Shown: one piece after another, positions 48,660 to 58,292 of the stretch
Layout: each line of letters opens with the position of its first letter
Position numbering within the stretch: the stretch's first letter is position 1
NCBI RefSeq assembly: GCF_030814995.1
Contig: NZ_JAUSVX010000011.1
Span: forward strand, 241,673 to 305,672
Reading direction: 5' to 3'
DNA from: Labrys wisconsinensis
GTDB lineage: Bacteria; Pseudomonadota; Alphaproteobacteria; Rhizobiales; Labraceae
Length of the DNA: 64,000 nt
Program-made: the position numbers and the translations under genes
The notes under the pieces: model-generated
What the model saw: only the letters and a program-made list of their open reading frames with translations
What the model was told of the DNA's origin: nothing
Databases searched by the model: none

Positions 48660-50207
48660 TTGATCTATGATGTCGTGATCGCCGGAGCCGGCCCCGTCGG
48701 CTTGTTTCTCGCCTGTGAGCTGCGTCTCGCCGGCGTCTCGGTGCTGGTGCTGGAGCAAGCCGAGAACCCCAGCTCGCCCTTGAAGCGGCTGCCATTCGGG
48801 ATGCGCGGCCTTTCCGTGCCCACCATCGAAGCCTTCTATCGCCGCGGATTGCTGAACGACATCGCGGCGCCGCAGCGCGCGAAAGACGGCCCGGATGGCA
48901 ACAGCGCTCCGGGTGCTGCGCATTGGATGCAGCAGCCGCGCCGTCCGGGCGGCCATTTTGCCGGCATCCAGTTCTACCACGACACCATCGACACCTCGAA
49001 GTGGCCGTATCGCCTGCCAGGTCCGGCCAGCACCAGCATGGCGATCGAGCTGGAGCAGCTCGAATCCGCCCTGGCCGCTCGCACAAGCGCGATGGGGGCC
49101 GGGATCAGGCGCGGTCTCGCCGTCGAAAGCCTCGACCCGTCGGACGAGGACGTGACCATTCGCGCTGGCGGCGAGATTTTTCGCGGACGATGGCTCGTCG
49201 GCTGTGACGGCGGGCGCAGCACGGTGCGCAAGGCCGGCGGCTTCGAGTTCGTCGGCACCGATCCGGAGTTCACCGGCTATTCCGTTGAGGTCGAGATGGC
49301 CGATCCGGACAAGCTCGAGCCGGGCCGCCACTACACGCCGACGGGCATGTATACCTACCAAAAGCCCGGAACCGTCGCGATGGTCGATTTCGACGGGGGT
49401 GCCTTCCACCGCACCCGGCCGATCACGCTCGACCACGTGCAGGCGGTCCTGCGCCGGATCTCCGGCGCCGAGGTCACCGTCACGGCCCTCCGGCTTGCCA
49501 CGACCTGGACGGATCGCGCCTTTCAGGCGACCGCTTACCGCAAGGGGCGGGTGCTGCTCGCCGGCGACGCCGCGCACATCCATTCTCCCCTGGGCGGCCA
49601 GGGGCTCAACCTCGGGCTCGGCGACGCGATGAACCTGGGCTGGAAGCTGGCTTCCACGATCCGCGGCGATGCGCCGGCCGGTCTGCTCGACAGCTATTGG
49701 AGCGAACGGCATCCGGTGGGAGCGCAGGTCCTCGACTGGTCGCGCGCCCAGGTCGCGCTGATGCGGCCGAGCCGGAGCTCGCGCGCGCTCGAAGCCATCA
49801 TCCGCGATCTCATCGAGACGCGCGACGGGGCGACATACTTTGCCGAGCGCGTGTGGGCTGTTTCTCTCCGATACGATCTCGGCGGCAGCCACCCGCTGGT
49901 GGGCCGCAGCGCTCCCGACTTCGAGCTGGCCGACGGGACGAAGCTCGGCGATCTCCTCGGGACGGGCAGGGGCCTGATCCTCGACTTCGACGCTCGTGCG
50001 CCGCTCCGGGCGCTCGCCATGCGCTGGCGTGGTCGAATCGCCTATGTCGCCGGTGACGCCAGGGATCGGCTGGGCCTGAGCGCCGTTCTTGTCCGTCCCG
50101 ATGGCGTCGTTGCCTGGGCCGTCGAGGCCGCCCCAGACCTCGAGGAAGCCGCCGAGGCCGCGTCGCGATGGTTCGGCGAGCCCGATGAGGAGCGTGAGCC
50201 TGCCTGA
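48660..50207 (+). CDS. FAD-dependent monooxygenase (aromatic/antibiotic type)
   Basis: A 515-residue class A flavin monooxygenase. FAD motifs are VVIAGAGPVGLFLACEL (about 5-21), the DG motif WLVGCDGGRSTVRKAG and GRVLLAGDAAHIHSPLGGQGLNLGLGDAMNLGWKL. The C-terminal thioredoxin-like domain (about 410-505) is typical of PheA/TfdB and of rifampicin and tetracycline-type monooxygenases. TTG at 48660 is chosen as start because GAGG lies nine bases before and the FAD motif starts at once; a GTG at 48585 would lie just past the operator region. The divergent TetR gene points to induction by a xenobiotic or antibiotic. The substrate is unknown. Confidence 0.83.
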   Translation: MIYDVVIAGAGPVGLFLACELRLAGVSVLVLEQAENPSSPLKRLPFGMRGLSVPTIEAFYRRGLLNDIAAPQRAKDGPDGNSAPGAAHWMQQPRRPGGHFAGIQFYHDTIDTSKWPYRLPGPASTSMAIELEQLESALAARTSAMGAGIRRGLAVESLDPSDEDVTIRAGGEIFRGRWLVGCDGGRSTVRKAGGFEFVGTDPEFTGYSVEVEMADPDKLEPGRHYTPTGMYTYQKPGTVAMVDFDGGAFHRTRPITLDHVQAVLRRISGAEVTVTALRLATTWTDRAFQATAYRKGRVLLAGDAAHIHSPLGGQGLNLGLGDAMNLGWKLASTIRGDAPAGLLDSYWSERHPVGAQVLDWSRAQVALMRPSRSSRALEAIIRDLIETRDGATYFAERVWAVSLRYDLGGSHPLVGRSAPDFELADGTKLGDLLGTGRGLILDFDARAPLRALAMRWRGRIAYVAGDARDRLGLSAVLVRPDGVVAWAVEAAPDLEEAAEAASRWFGEPDEEREPA

Positions 50208-50250
50208 ACCGGCCCACGCCGCGGCGATGGTCTCAAGGTTGCGATGTCGG

Positions 50251-51075
50251 CTAACCACCTTCCCTGCCGAGGATGAAGTGGTGCACCGCCTTGGCGAAGC
50301 CCTCGTCCTCGTTGCTGTCCGTCACCGCGCTCGCCTGCGCCTTCACCGCGTCGCTGGCATTGCCCATGGCGATGGAAAAGCCGCTCTGGCGGAACATCAG
50401 GACGTCGTTGGGCATGTCGCCGATGGTGGCGATCTCCTCGGCCGGGATGTGGAGGAGCCCGGACAGGGTGGTGACGACCGCGCCCTTGTTGGCCTGGGGG
50501 TGGGTGACGTCGAGATAGTAGCTCTGCGAGCGCACGGCGCTCGCCCGGTCGCCGAGGGCCGCCTGCGCCTTGGCCTCGCAGGCGGCGACGCGGTCGGCAT
50601 CGTCGGAGACGCCGACGATCTTGGCGGCCTGTGCGAGGTGGGCATCGCTGAAGTCCTGCACCACCTTGGGATCGAATTTGATGATCCAGGCCTCGCGCGC
50701 CACGTGCGGCGCGTCGGGGTTGTGGATCAGCCATTCGTCGGGCGTGTAGACCCAGACGTCGAGGCCGGCATCGCGCATCAGCGTCACCGCTTCGCGTGCC
50801 GCGGCAGGGTCGAGCAGGTGGCTGCGCACCATGGAGAGGTCCGGCTTGACATAGACGCCGCCGTTGAAGCCGGCGATCGGGCCTTCGAGCGCCAGGGGCT
50901 CGAACAGCATGCGCATGCCGCGCGGCGGCCGGCTGCTGGTGATGGCGAAGGCGATGCCGGCCTGGCGCAACGCCAGGGCTGCGGCCTTGGCCTCCTCGGT
51001 CAGCACCTTGTCGTGGGTGACCAGCGTCCCGTCGACATCCGAGACGAGCAGGCGGATCTTGCGTCGGCCGGTCAT
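50251..51075 (-). CDS. Cof-type HAD-IIB phosphatase
   Basis: A 274-residue haloacid dehalogenase phosphatase. Motif I is LLVSDVDGTLV (Asp nucleophile at about residue 12 and Asp+2), motif II ITSSRPPRG, and motif III/IV come together in NKGAVV and TIGDMPNDVLMF. The C2B cap (about 85-190) marks the Cof/YidA group, which dephosphorylates sugar phosphates, FMN or other small metabolites. The physiological substrate cannot be inferred. It stands alone between the monooxygenase and the two-component genes. Confidence 0.87.
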   Translation of the reverse strand: MTGRRKIRLLVSDVDGTLVTHDKVLTEEAKAAALALRQAGIAFAITSSRPPRGMRMLFEPLALEGPIAGFNGGVYVKPDLSMVRSHLLDPAAAREAVTLMRDAGLDVWVYTPDEWLIHNPDAPHVAREAWIIKFDPKVVQDFSDAHLAQAAKIVGVSDDADRVAACEAKAQAALGDRASAVRSQSYYLDVTHPQANKGAVVTTLSGLLHIPAEEIATIGDMPNDVLMFRQSGFSIAMGNASDAVKAQASAVTDSNEDEGFAKAVHHFILGREGG

Positions 51076-51232
51076 GAGCGGCGCTCCGGCAGTCGGGTCT
51101 GGGGCTGCGTCAGCGGTGGCATGCGTCCTCCTTGGCCGAGATGGGGCGCGGCTATGCGGCACCGGTTGGCGCCGTTGCAGGCCGGCGGCGACAGCCAGGA
51201 TTAGCACCTCCCCCGGCGGCCGGCGAGGCCTC

Positions 51233-52633
51233 TCAGGCGGCCGGCGCCGCCGGCGGCCCATGGGCGGGCAGCCGTACCTCGACGAGCAGGCCGGGCGGCG
51301 GCGTCCGGTCGCCGAGCTGCACCTGGCCCTCGTGCGACGACACGATCTCGCGGACGATGGCGAGGCCGAGGCCCGTGCCCTCGCTGCCGGCATCGGGCCG
51401 GCGATAGAAGCGCTCGAACACGCGTTCGCGGTCGGCGAGGGGGATGCCGGGACCGCTGTCCTCGATGGTGAGGACGACATCGCCGCCGGCCCGGCGCAGG
51501 CTCGCCGTCACCATGCCGCCGGCCGGCGTGTAGCGCAGGGCATTGTCGACCAGGTTGACGACGAGCTCGCGCAGCAGCGTCGAGTGACCCCAGAGCCGGA
51601 ACGGTTCCGCAGCCGCCTCGAAGCCGAGGTCGATGTCGCGGGTGAGAGCCATCTGCGCCAGGCCCTCCAGCGCCTCGCGGGTCGTGGCGCCGAAATCCAC
51701 CTCCGCCTTGCGCAGCGAAGCGCTGCCCTGCTCGGCGCGGGCGAGGAAGAGCAACTGGTTGGACAGGTGCGCCATCTGGTCCACCGAAGCGTCGACGGCG
51801 GCGAGGGCTTCGTCCTTGGCCCGCGGATCGGCCTCGCGCAGGCCGACATTGGCCTGGGTCTTGAGCAGGGCGAGCGGCGTGCGCAGCTGGTGCGCCGCGT
51901 TGGCGACGAAGCGTCGCTGCGTGGCGATCAGGCGCTGCACCCGGTCGAAAGCCTCGTTCAGGGCTTCGACCAGCGGTCGCAGCTCGGCCTGGACCTTGTC
52001 GGTCGCGAACGGCTTCAGCTCCGTCGGATCGCGCTCGACCACGGCTTCGCGCAGGCGCATCACCGGCGCAAGGCCGCGGCGCAGGCCGAACGCCGCCAGC
52101 AGGCCGGCGGCAGCCACGAGCAGGACCTGGTCGCGCAGCGCCTTGAGCCAGAGGCCGGTCACGAGCTTGTCGTGCGCCCGCAGGGTCTGGCCGACGGCCA
52201 CGAGCGCGCTGCCGGGCCTTCCCGCGCCGATGATGGGCTGGGCGATGGCGACGGCGCGGATGGGCTGGTCGCGGAAGACGGCATCGAAATAGACCGGCTC
52301 CAGCCCCTTGGGCGGCTGCGGCGGCGCCATCACGTCGGGATAGCCGGCGATCAGCGTGCCGTCCGGCGCGGTGACGTGATAGATCACCCGGTCCGGCTCG
52401 TCGGAGGCGAACATTTCCAGGGCCGAGGGCGGGATCGGCGCCTCCAGCGCCCCGTCGGACTGCCGGATGCGTTCGGCGATCACCCGGGCGGAGGCCAGCA
52501 GGGTCCGGTCCGTGATCAGGCCGGCCGTCGCGGAGGCGTTCTCGTAGGTCGTCCAGACGTTGAAGCAGACTACCGCCGCCAGCGGCACGACGAGCCAGGC
52601 GAGCAGCTCGCGCCGCAGGCTCCTAGGCGCCAT
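51233..52633 (-). CDS. Sensor histidine kinase, TctE-like
   Basis: A 466-residue kinase. Membrane helix 1 (about 10-30) is followed by a periplasmic sensor domain of about 125 residues (2CSK_N-like, with IYHVTAPDGTLIAGYPD and FRDQPIRAVAIAQPI), helix 2 (about 165-185) and a HAMP-like part. HisKA has His248 in NAAHQLRTPLALL, and HATPase motifs LVDNALRYTPAGG, DSGPGIP, GTGLGLAI follow. The HQLRTP box and the sensor sequence match the TctE group, which responds to tricarboxylates. Its start overlaps the regulator gene end by 11 bases. Confidence 0.9.
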   Translation of the reverse strand: MAPRSLRRELLAWLVVPLAAVVCFNVWTTYENASATAGLITDRTLLASARVIAERIRQSDGALEAPIPPSALEMFASDEPDRVIYHVTAPDGTLIAGYPDVMAPPQPPKGLEPVYFDAVFRDQPIRAVAIAQPIIGAGRPGSALVAVGQTLRAHDKLVTGLWLKALRDQVLLVAAAGLLAAFGLRRGLAPVMRLREAVVERDPTELKPFATDKVQAELRPLVEALNEAFDRVQRLIATQRRFVANAAHQLRTPLALLKTQANVGLREADPRAKDEALAAVDASVDQMAHLSNQLLFLARAEQGSASLRKAEVDFGATTREALEGLAQMALTRDIDLGFEAAAEPFRLWGHSTLLRELVVNLVDNALRYTPAGGMVTASLRRAGGDVVLTIEDSGPGIPLADRERVFERFYRRPDAGSEGTGLGLAIVREIVSSHEGQVQLGDRTPPPGLLVEVRLPAHGPPAAPAA

Positions 52634-53315
52634 CGGCGATCCTCAGGACGTAGCCGAGGCCGCGCAGCGTGGCGATGGCGACGCCGCTGCCTTCCAGCTT
52701 GCGCCGGACGCGATGCACGCAGATCTCGAGCGCGTTGGGGTTGGCCTCGTCGTCGAAGCCGAACACGCTGTCGGTGAGGACGTCCTTGGGCACCGGCCGG
52801 CCGGCGCGCAGGATCAGGGTCTCCAGCACGGCGTGCTCGCGCGCCGTGAGGTGGAGCGCCGTGCCGTTGACGCTGAAGGCGCGGCCCTGGGTGTCGTAGC
52901 CGAGGGTGCCGAAGCGCACGAGGGGATCGAAGGTGCTGCGCCCGCGCCGGAGCTGGGCGCGGATGCGGGCCTCGAATTCCTCGACGTTGAACGGCTTGAT
53001 GAGATAGTCGTCGGCGCCGCTGTCCAGGCCCTGCACCCGGCTCGACACTGCGTCGTTGGCGGTAAGGATGATCACCGGCGTGGTCCGGCCGCGCCGGCGC
53101 AGGCGCTTCAGCACCTCGATGCCGTCGAGATGCGGCAGGCCGAGATCGAGGATGACCAGGGCATAGTCCTGGCTGGCGAGGGCCGCATCGGCTTCGTCGC
53201 CGCGATGCACGCAGTCGATGACGTAGTTGTCGCGCCGGAGCAGCCGGGCGATCCATTGCGAGAGCTCGCGATTGTCTTCCGCCAGCAGGATGCGCATCGG
53301 GGCCGTTCGCGTCAC
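52623..53315 (-). CDS. OmpR-family response regulator, TctD-like
   Basis: A 230-residue regulator. The receiver domain has Asp57 in LVILDLGLPHLDG and Lys near 108 in LIKPFN; the winged helix spans about 135-228 (ENPNALEICVHRVRRKL-type recognition segment, GLGYVL at the wing). It is coupled to the TctE-like kinase by an 11-base overlap. TctDE systems usually sit beside tctCBA tripartite tricarboxylate transporter genes; none is present in this window, so its target lies elsewhere. Confidence 0.9.
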   Translation of the reverse strand: MTRTAPMRILLAEDNRELSQWIARLLRRDNYVIDCVHRGDEADAALASQDYALVILDLGLPHLDGIEVLKRLRRRGRTTPVIILTANDAVSSRVQGLDSGADDYLIKPFNVEEFEARIRAQLRRGRSTFDPLVRFGTLGYDTQGRAFSVNGTALHLTAREHAVLETLILRAGRPVPKDVLTDSVFGFDDEANPNALEICVHRVRRKLEGSGVAIATLRGLGYVLRIADGA

Positions 53316-53459
53316 CGCACGAGGACGGCACGGCTGCGGAATCTACGCCATCTGCGCGTGGAAGCGAAGGCGCGATCGGCGGCCGGCCGCGGCGAGGGGC
53401 GCCGGAACCATTTCGCCGCTCCGTCATTGTTCCGCGTCGGGGGCCGGCGGAGACCATCC

Positions 53460-53711
53460 ATGGGACAGGCGAGCTATACCGTGAGCCCGGCGCAGGGCGG
53501 CTGGGTCATCCATCATGGCGGCGAGGTGAGCCGCAGCTATGACAATGCCGAAGCCGCGTTCGATGCCGCCTGCGCCGCGGCGCGGCAGGCGATCCGCGAC
53601 GGCCGCGCCGTCGATGTCGCCGTCGACATCGCCAGGCGCCCGGACGAGGGCTTCGGCCATCGGGCGATCGGGGAGAACCTGGTGCGGCCGGCGAACGGCC
53701 GGACGGCTTAA
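53460..53711 (+). CDS. DUF2188-like small protein
   Basis: An 83-residue protein with the pattern [38 protein letters not shown], close to the DUF2188 layout (W-x-V, then a gap, Ala-rich helix). No signal peptide and no known function. The ATG lies at 53460. It stands alone between the response regulator and the cytochrome gene, so context gives no function. Confidence 0.65.
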   Translation: MGQASYTVSPAQGGWVIHHGGEVSRSYDNAEAAFDAACAAARQAIRDGRAVDVAVDIARRPDEGFGHRAIGENLVRPANGRTA

Positions 53712-53722
53712 CCGGGCGCGCG

Positions 53723-54295
53723 TCAGGCCGGACAGGGGCCGCCGGCGTCGACCCAGACCTTGAGCAGCCGGATGAACTCGTCGTGCGGGATCGGCACCGG
53801 CGCGCGGCCCTTGCCGGGGTTCCAGCCCCAGAGCACCAGCTGGTCGGTGTTCATGTGGGTGACGAGGTCTGCGAGGCTGCGGTTGCCGTTGAGCTTGGGG
53901 TCCTTCAGCACGGCGCAGACCTCCTTCTCGCTCAGCCCCTGCCAGGTCATGCTGGCCGGCGCCAGCGACCAGTGCGGCGCGCCGGGCACGATGGTGGTCT
54001 TGCTGTTCTCGTCGCGATGGCAGGCGTAGCAGCGCGCGCCGTCGGCGCCGAGGCCGTCGATGCCGCGGGTGATCTTCATGCGGTGCGGCCGGCCCTCGTC
54101 GCCGTTGAGCGGGTTGTCGCCTCTGGGATGGCAGTTCACGCAGCGCGGGCTCTGCAGCACCTTGGCGATCGGGGCGAAGAGGTCGGACGTCTCGCCGAGG
54201 CCGGCGGCGGGCAGCGCCAGCAGGGCCGCCAGGGCGAGGGCGGCGCCCGCCGCGATCCGGCGCAGGCGACGAGCGGGGTGTTCGGGAAGGGCCAT
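53723..54295 (-). CDS. Diheme cytochrome c subunit of an isoquinoline-1-oxidoreductase-type enzyme
   Basis: A 190-residue periplasmic protein with a signal peptide (about 10-33, after RRLRR) and two c-type heme motifs: Cys52-x2-Cys55-His56 (CVNCH) and Cys89-x2-Cys92-His93 (CYACH). It would take electrons from the molybdenum and iron-sulfur subunits and pass them to the respiratory chain. It is the last gene of the order 2Fe2S subunit - Mo subunit - cytochrome. The start at 54295 is chosen because the signal begins there; an in-frame extension to 54355 exists. Confidence 0.82.
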   Translation of the reverse strand: MALPEHPARRLRRIAAGAALALAALLALPAAGLGETSDLFAPIAKVLQSPRCVNCHPRGDNPLNGDEGRPHRMKITRGIDGLGADGARCYACHRDENSKTTIVPGAPHWSLAPASMTWQGLSEKEVCAVLKDPKLNGNRSLADLVTHMNTDQLVLWGWNPGKGRAPVPIPHDEFIRLLKVWVDAGGPCPA

Positions 54296-54360
54296 GGGGC
54301 ACGTCTCCGGATGGGGAACGGAGCCGCGCCGCCGGGCGGCGCGGCAAGCGGGCACGGGGC

Positions 54361-56577
54361 TCAGGCGCCTTTGGCGTTGAAGTCCCAGGGCAGCGACCAG
54401 AGGCGCCGGCCGGTGGCGGCGAACACCGCATTGGCGACCGCCGGCGCCACCGGCGGCACGCCGGGCTCGCCGATGCCCGAGGGCGTCTCGCTCGAGGGCA
54501 CGATATGGACCTCGACATCAGGCATGTCCGAGAGCCGCAGCGGCTCGTAGGTGTCGAAATTGGCCTGGTCGACGATGCCGTCGGTCAGGGTGATCTGGTT
54601 GCGCAGCGCGGCGCCGAGGCCGTAGCCGATGCCGCCCTCGACTTGCGCCCGGATCACGTCTGGGTTGACGGCGATGCCGCAATCGACCGCCGCCACCACC
54701 CGGTCGACCCTGACGCCGCCTTCGGGCTTGGCCGTCACCTCCGCCACCATGGCCACGAAGCTGCCGAAGCTCTCGTGCACGGCGACTCCGCGCCCGCGGC
54801 CCTTCTCGATCGGGCCGCCCCAGCCGGCCTTGTCCGCGGCGAGTTGCAGCACCGCGGCATGGCGGGGATGGTCCTGGAGCAGGGCGAGGCGGAAGGCGAC
54901 GGGGTCCTTGCCCGCGGCCGCGGCGATGGCGTCCATCACCGTCTCCACCGCGTGGGCGGTGTGGGTGTGGCCGACCGAGCGCCACCACAGCGTCGGGATC
55001 GGCGAGTCCGCGCGGTGCCAGTCGACCGCGAGGTTCGGGATGGCGTAGGGCAGGTCGGCGGCGCCCTCCACCGCGGTGCCGTCGATGCCGTCCTTGACCA
55101 CCATCGCTTCCAGCGGCGTGCCGACGATGAAGGACTGGCCGACCAGCCGGTGCTCCCAGGCGACCAGCTTGCCGGCGGCATCGAGGCCGGCGCGCACGGT
55201 GTGATGGAACATCGGGCGGTAATGGCCGCCCTGGATGTCGTCCTCGCGCGTCCAGACCAGGTGGATCGGCGTCCGGCCGCCGGTCGCCTTGGCCAGCATC
55301 GCCATCTCGGCGAAATAGTCGGCCTGCGGCGTGGCGCGGCGCCCGAAGGAGCCGCCGGCCCATTGGGTGTGGATCTTCACCTGCTCCGGCTTCAGGCCGA
55401 GGATGGCCGCCACCGTCGCCTGCTCCACCGTCTGGAACTGCGACCCCGCCCAGATCTCGACGCTGCCGTCGGCCTGGACCTCGATGACGCCGTTGAGCGG
55501 CTCCATCGGGGCGTGGGCGAGATAGGGGAAGGAGAAGTCCGCCTCGATCACCTTGGCGGCGCCCTGGAGGGCGGCCGCGGCGTCGCCCCGCGCCGCGGCG
55601 ACGGCGCCGGGCCTGGCGGCCAGCGCCTTGTAGTCGGCCATCATGGTCGAGGTCGAGCGGGTCTCGGCCTTGGAATCGTCCCACTCGACCTTGAGGGCGT
55701 CGCGCCCGCGCATCGCCGACCAGGTGTCCCGGGCCAGCACGGCAACGCCGGCGGGCAGCGTCACCACGTCGACGACGCCCGCCACCGCCTTGGCGGCGCT
55801 GGCATCCACCGCCTTCACCACGCCGCCGAACCGCGGGGGATGGGCGATGACGGCCGTGAGCTGGCCGGGCCGGCGCACGTCCATGGCATAGATGGTGCGG
55901 CCGGTGGTCTTGTCGGCGGAATCCAGCCGCGGCAGCGGCTTGCCGATATAGACCCACTGGTCCGGCGTCTTCAGCGTCACCGCCGTCGGCGGCGTGATGG
56001 TGGCGGCCTTGGCGGCGAGAGCGCCGAAGCTGGCGCTGCGGCCGGAGGCGTGGCCGACGACCCCCTTCACCACGGTGATCTCGGCCGCCGGCACGCCCCA
56101 TTCCGCCGCCGCGGCGGCGACCAGCATGGCTCGGGCGGCGGCGCCGGCCATGCGCATCTGCATCCAGGAATTGGCCGTGGAGGTCGAGCCGCCCGTGCCC
56201 TGGAACGGACCGAAGAACAGGTTGTTGTAGAGCTTGGCGTCGGCCGGGGCGAACTCGGCCCTGACCTTGGCCCAGTCGGCGTCGAGCTCGTCGGCGACGA
56301 TGGTGGCGAGGCCGGTGGCGATGCCCTGGCCCTTGTCGAGATGCTTGATCAGCACGGTGACGCTGTCGTCGGTACCGATGCGCACGAAGGCGTTCGGGGC
56401 GGGGCCATCCTTGAAGGTCGCCGCAGCGGCGGAGCGGCCGCCGAAATCGACGACGGTGCCGACGATCAGGGCGCCGGCGACGGCGCCCGCGCCCTGCAGG
56501 AAGGCGCGGCGGCTGGGCAGGGGCAGGGGACGCGCCTCGGGCGCATGCAGGGCCTGGAGCTGGCGGGCGGTGATCAT
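54361..56577 (-). CDS. Molybdopterin-binding subunit, isoquinoline-1-oxidoreductase beta-like
   Basis: A 738-residue member of the xanthine dehydrogenase family, IorB-like. The N-terminus bears a twin-arginine signal ([19 protein letters not shown]). The Mo-binding body shows [23 protein letters not shown], the [18 protein letters not shown] cofactor loop, and [18 protein letters not shown] near the C-terminus with the catalytic Glu region ending in [14 protein letters not shown]. It should hydroxylate an N-heterocycle or oxidise an aldehyde in the periplasm, with the 2Fe2S protein folding and travelling along by Tat. The substrate is not determinable here. Confidence 0.88.
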   Translation of the reverse strand: MITARQLQALHAPEARPLPLPSRRAFLQGAGAVAGALIVGTVVDFGGRSAAAATFKDGPAPNAFVRIGTDDSVTVLIKHLDKGQGIATGLATIVADELDADWAKVRAEFAPADAKLYNNLFFGPFQGTGGSTSTANSWMQMRMAGAAARAMLVAAAAAEWGVPAAEITVVKGVVGHASGRSASFGALAAKAATITPPTAVTLKTPDQWVYIGKPLPRLDSADKTTGRTIYAMDVRRPGQLTAVIAHPPRFGGVVKAVDASAAKAVAGVVDVVTLPAGVAVLARDTWSAMRGRDALKVEWDDSKAETRSTSTMMADYKALAARPGAVAAARGDAAAALQGAAKVIEADFSFPYLAHAPMEPLNGVIEVQADGSVEIWAGSQFQTVEQATVAAILGLKPEQVKIHTQWAGGSFGRRATPQADYFAEMAMLAKATGGRTPIHLVWTREDDIQGGHYRPMFHHTVRAGLDAAGKLVAWEHRLVGQSFIVGTPLEAMVVKDGIDGTAVEGAADLPYAIPNLAVDWHRADSPIPTLWWRSVGHTHTAHAVETVMDAIAAAAGKDPVAFRLALLQDHPRHAAVLQLAADKAGWGGPIEKGRGRGVAVHESFGSFVAMVAEVTAKPEGGVRVDRVVAAVDCGIAVNPDVIRAQVEGGIGYGLGAALRNQITLTDGIVDQANFDTYEPLRLSDMPDVEVHIVPSSETPSGIGEPGVPPVAPAVANAVFAATGRRLWSLPWDFNAKGA

Positions 56578-56589
56578 GGCGCAGCCTCC

Positions 56590-57045
56590 TCAAGCCAGCT
56601 CTTTGGCGGCTTCGTGGACGGCGGCGCGGATGCGCACATAGGTGGCACATCGACAGACATTGCCGTCGAGGGCGTTGTCGATATCCGCGTCCGTCGGCTT
56701 GGGATTGGCCGAGAGCAGGCCGACCGCGGTCATGATCTGGCCGGACTGACAGTAGCCGCACTGCACCACGTCGAGGCGCTGCCAGGCGCCCTGCACCGCC
56801 TTGGCGGTCTTGCCTTCGAGGCCCTCGATAGTGGTGACGTCGCGGTCGACGACATCGCGCACCTGGATCTGGCAGGAGCGGACGGGCTCGCCGTCGAGAT
56901 GCACGGTGCAGGCGCCGCACAGCGCCACCCCGCAGCCGAACTTGGTGCCGGTGAGGTTGAGATGGTCGCGGATGGCCCAGAGCAGGGGCATGTCGGGCGC
57001 GACGTCGAGATCGTGGGATTGGCCGTTGACGGTGATGCGGGGCAT
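56590..57045 (-). CDS. 2Fe-2S subunit, isoquinoline-1-oxidoreductase alpha-like
   Basis: A 151-residue protein with two [2Fe-2S] sites: plant-type ligands Cys38, Cys43, Cys46 and Cys58 ([10 protein letters not shown], then SC), and the second domain Cys96, Cys99, Cys131 and Cys133 ([10 protein letters not shown] and CRC). This is the standard small subunit of the xanthine dehydrogenase family, which wires the molybdenum site to the cytochrome. It has no export signal and would be carried out with the Tat-targeted partner. Start at 57045 (MPRITVNGQ) is chosen over 57060. It diverges from the HxlR regulator. Confidence 0.9.
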   Translation of the reverse strand: MPRITVNGQSHDLDVAPDMPLLWAIRDHLNLTGTKFGCGVALCGACTVHLDGEPVRSCQIQVRDVVDRDVTTIEGLEGKTAKAVQGAWQRLDVVQCGYCQSGQIMTAVGLLSANPKPTDADIDNALDGNVCRCATYVRIRAAVHEAAKELA

Positions 57046-57167
57046 CGGGCGGACCTCCAATTCGCGGTGGACAGGAGAGCGCGGGCCTTGATCGGCCTCA
57101 TTGGAACCGAGCTTAACTGCACGCCCGGCGCTGGCAAGACGGCACCCGGAGGCGCTATACTTACCCC

Positions 57168-57563
57168 ATGGATACCAAGGTTCCCGCCGAGCTCGCCCAG
57201 ACCTGCCTCATCACCCCGGCCAAGGAGGCGCTGGTGCGCGAGATGCTGGCGCGCATCGCCGACAAATGGACGCTGATGGTGGTCGACGCCCTGGAGGGCG
57301 AGGCGGAGCTGCGCTTCTCGCGGTTGCGCGAGAAGGTCGAGGGCGTCAGCCAGAAGATGCTGACCAAGACGCTGCGCCAGCTCGAGCGCGACGGCCTGGT
57401 GGTGCGGCGCGTCCATGCCGAGATCCCGCCGCGGGTCGACTATCGGCTGACGCCGCTCGGCGAGAGCCTCAGCCATTCGCTCTGCGGCGTGTGGATGTGG
57501 GCTGGGACGAATCTCGACGCGGTGGAGCAGGCGCGGGCTGCTTATGACGGGCGAGGTGGGTAG
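57168..57563 (+). CDS. HxlR-family transcriptional regulator
   Basis: A 131-residue winged-helix regulator with the HxlR/MarR-like core: [15 protein letters not shown] (about 30-44), [29 protein letters not shown], then a wing with [11 protein letters not shown]. Cys13 near the N-terminus could be redox-reactive, as in relatives that sense aldehydes or disulfide stress. Its divergent placement from the 2Fe2S/Mo/cytochrome genes with a 122-base gap points to control of that operon. Confidence 0.87.
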   Translation: MDTKVPAELAQTCLITPAKEALVREMLARIADKWTLMVVDALEGEAELRFSRLREKVEGVSQKMLTKTLRQLERDGLVVRRVHAEIPPRVDYRLTPLGESLSHSLCGVWMWAGTNLDAVEQARAAYDGRGG

Positions 57564-57689
57564 GGGCTTGTCCGGGCGAAGCGTTCACCGGCTTGGCGCG
57601 AAACGCCCCTGGCTGGGCAAGACGCCCATACCCTGCGATAGTTACGTCATGAACGAGAGATCTGATGTTGCGATGGCAGGAGGTGCGGC

Positions 57690-57917
57690 ATGACCACCAC
57701 CCTGTTTGACCAGGCTGTCGAAGCCGTGCGTCGCCTGCCCCCGGAATCGCAGGACGACATCGCTCGCGCCATGCTCAGCATGGCCGATGGCGGCGAGCCG
57801 GAACCCATCGACCCCGAGCACCTCGAGGCTGTGCTGGAAGGCCTGGCACAGGCCGATCGCGGCGAGTTCGTCTCCAACGAGAAGGTTGCAGCGCTCCTCC
57901 GCAGCTTCGACGTATGA
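57690..57917 (+). CDS. ParD-type antitoxin of a ParE pair
   Basis: A 75-residue acidic protein, mostly helical: LFDQAVEAVRRLPPESQDDIARAMLSMAD, then a tail EALGEGL-like segment ending in VAALLRSFDV that matches antitoxins placed directly before ParE-family toxins. A ribosome site GGAGG lies six bases before the ATG. The stop overlaps the toxin start by four bases (ATGA). No DNA-binding domain is obvious, so autoregulation may be weak or depend on the complex. Confidence 0.82.
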   Translation: MTTTLFDQAVEAVRRLPPESQDDIARAMLSMADGGEPEPIDPEHLEAVLEGLAQADRGEFVSNEKVAALLRSFDV

Positions 57918-58195
57918 AGCTGGCCGTCACGCCCAAAGCCTACGCCGACATGGAGGCGATACGGGCCTATCTCATCGGAAGGAGTCCAGCCGCCGCCGGC
58001 CGGGTGGGCGCGGCTTTCCTCGACGCGTTTCGCATCATTGCCGAGCACCCGAATATCGGTCGCCAGCTCGCCCGGCGCGTGCGCCGCTTCGTGCTGCCGC
58101 GCTACCCCTACTTGGTCTTCTACAAGGTGACAGAGGCCGAGGTTCAAATCCTTGCCGTTCGTCACGCAGCGCGTCGGCCCGAGGGGGAGGCGTGA
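57914..58195 (+). CDS. ParE/RelE-type toxin
   Basis: A 93-residue toxin of the ParE/RelE superfamily: KLAVTPKAYADMEAIRAYL at the N-terminus, the Arg-rich central RRVRRFVLPRYPYLVFYKV, and the C-terminal strand VQILAVRHAARRPEG, all typical. ParE members poison DNA gyrase, RelE members cut mRNA on the ribosome; ARRP after VRH and the general form favour ParE. The start overlaps the antitoxin stop, so it is translationally coupled. Confidence 0.85.
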   Translation: MKLAVTPKAYADMEAIRAYLIGRSPAAAGRVGAAFLDAFRIIAEHPNIGRQLARRVRRFVLPRYPYLVFYKVTEAEVQILAVRHAARRPEGEA

Positions 58196-58292
58196 TCGAC
58201 GGCGACGTTGCCTTCCACGCCGCCGTCGATGGAGCATGGGGTCCTCCACGAGGTGCCGAAGCGACCGCTCGGCAAAGTATTCGCGTTCGCCG

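Noticed and set aside
48660..50207. Naming the monooxygenase rifampicin or tetracycline monooxygenase
   Set aside because: The motifs seen are common to the whole class A aromatic hydroxylase group; nothing in the sequence fixes the substrate.
54505..57276. A very long open frame (over 900 codons) on the plus strand opposite the molybdenum enzyme
   Set aside because: It is antisense to IorB/IorA-type genes with clear Tat signal, molybdopterin and iron-sulfur motifs. Long opposite frames are expected from high-GC third-position bias, and the translation has no recognisable domain.
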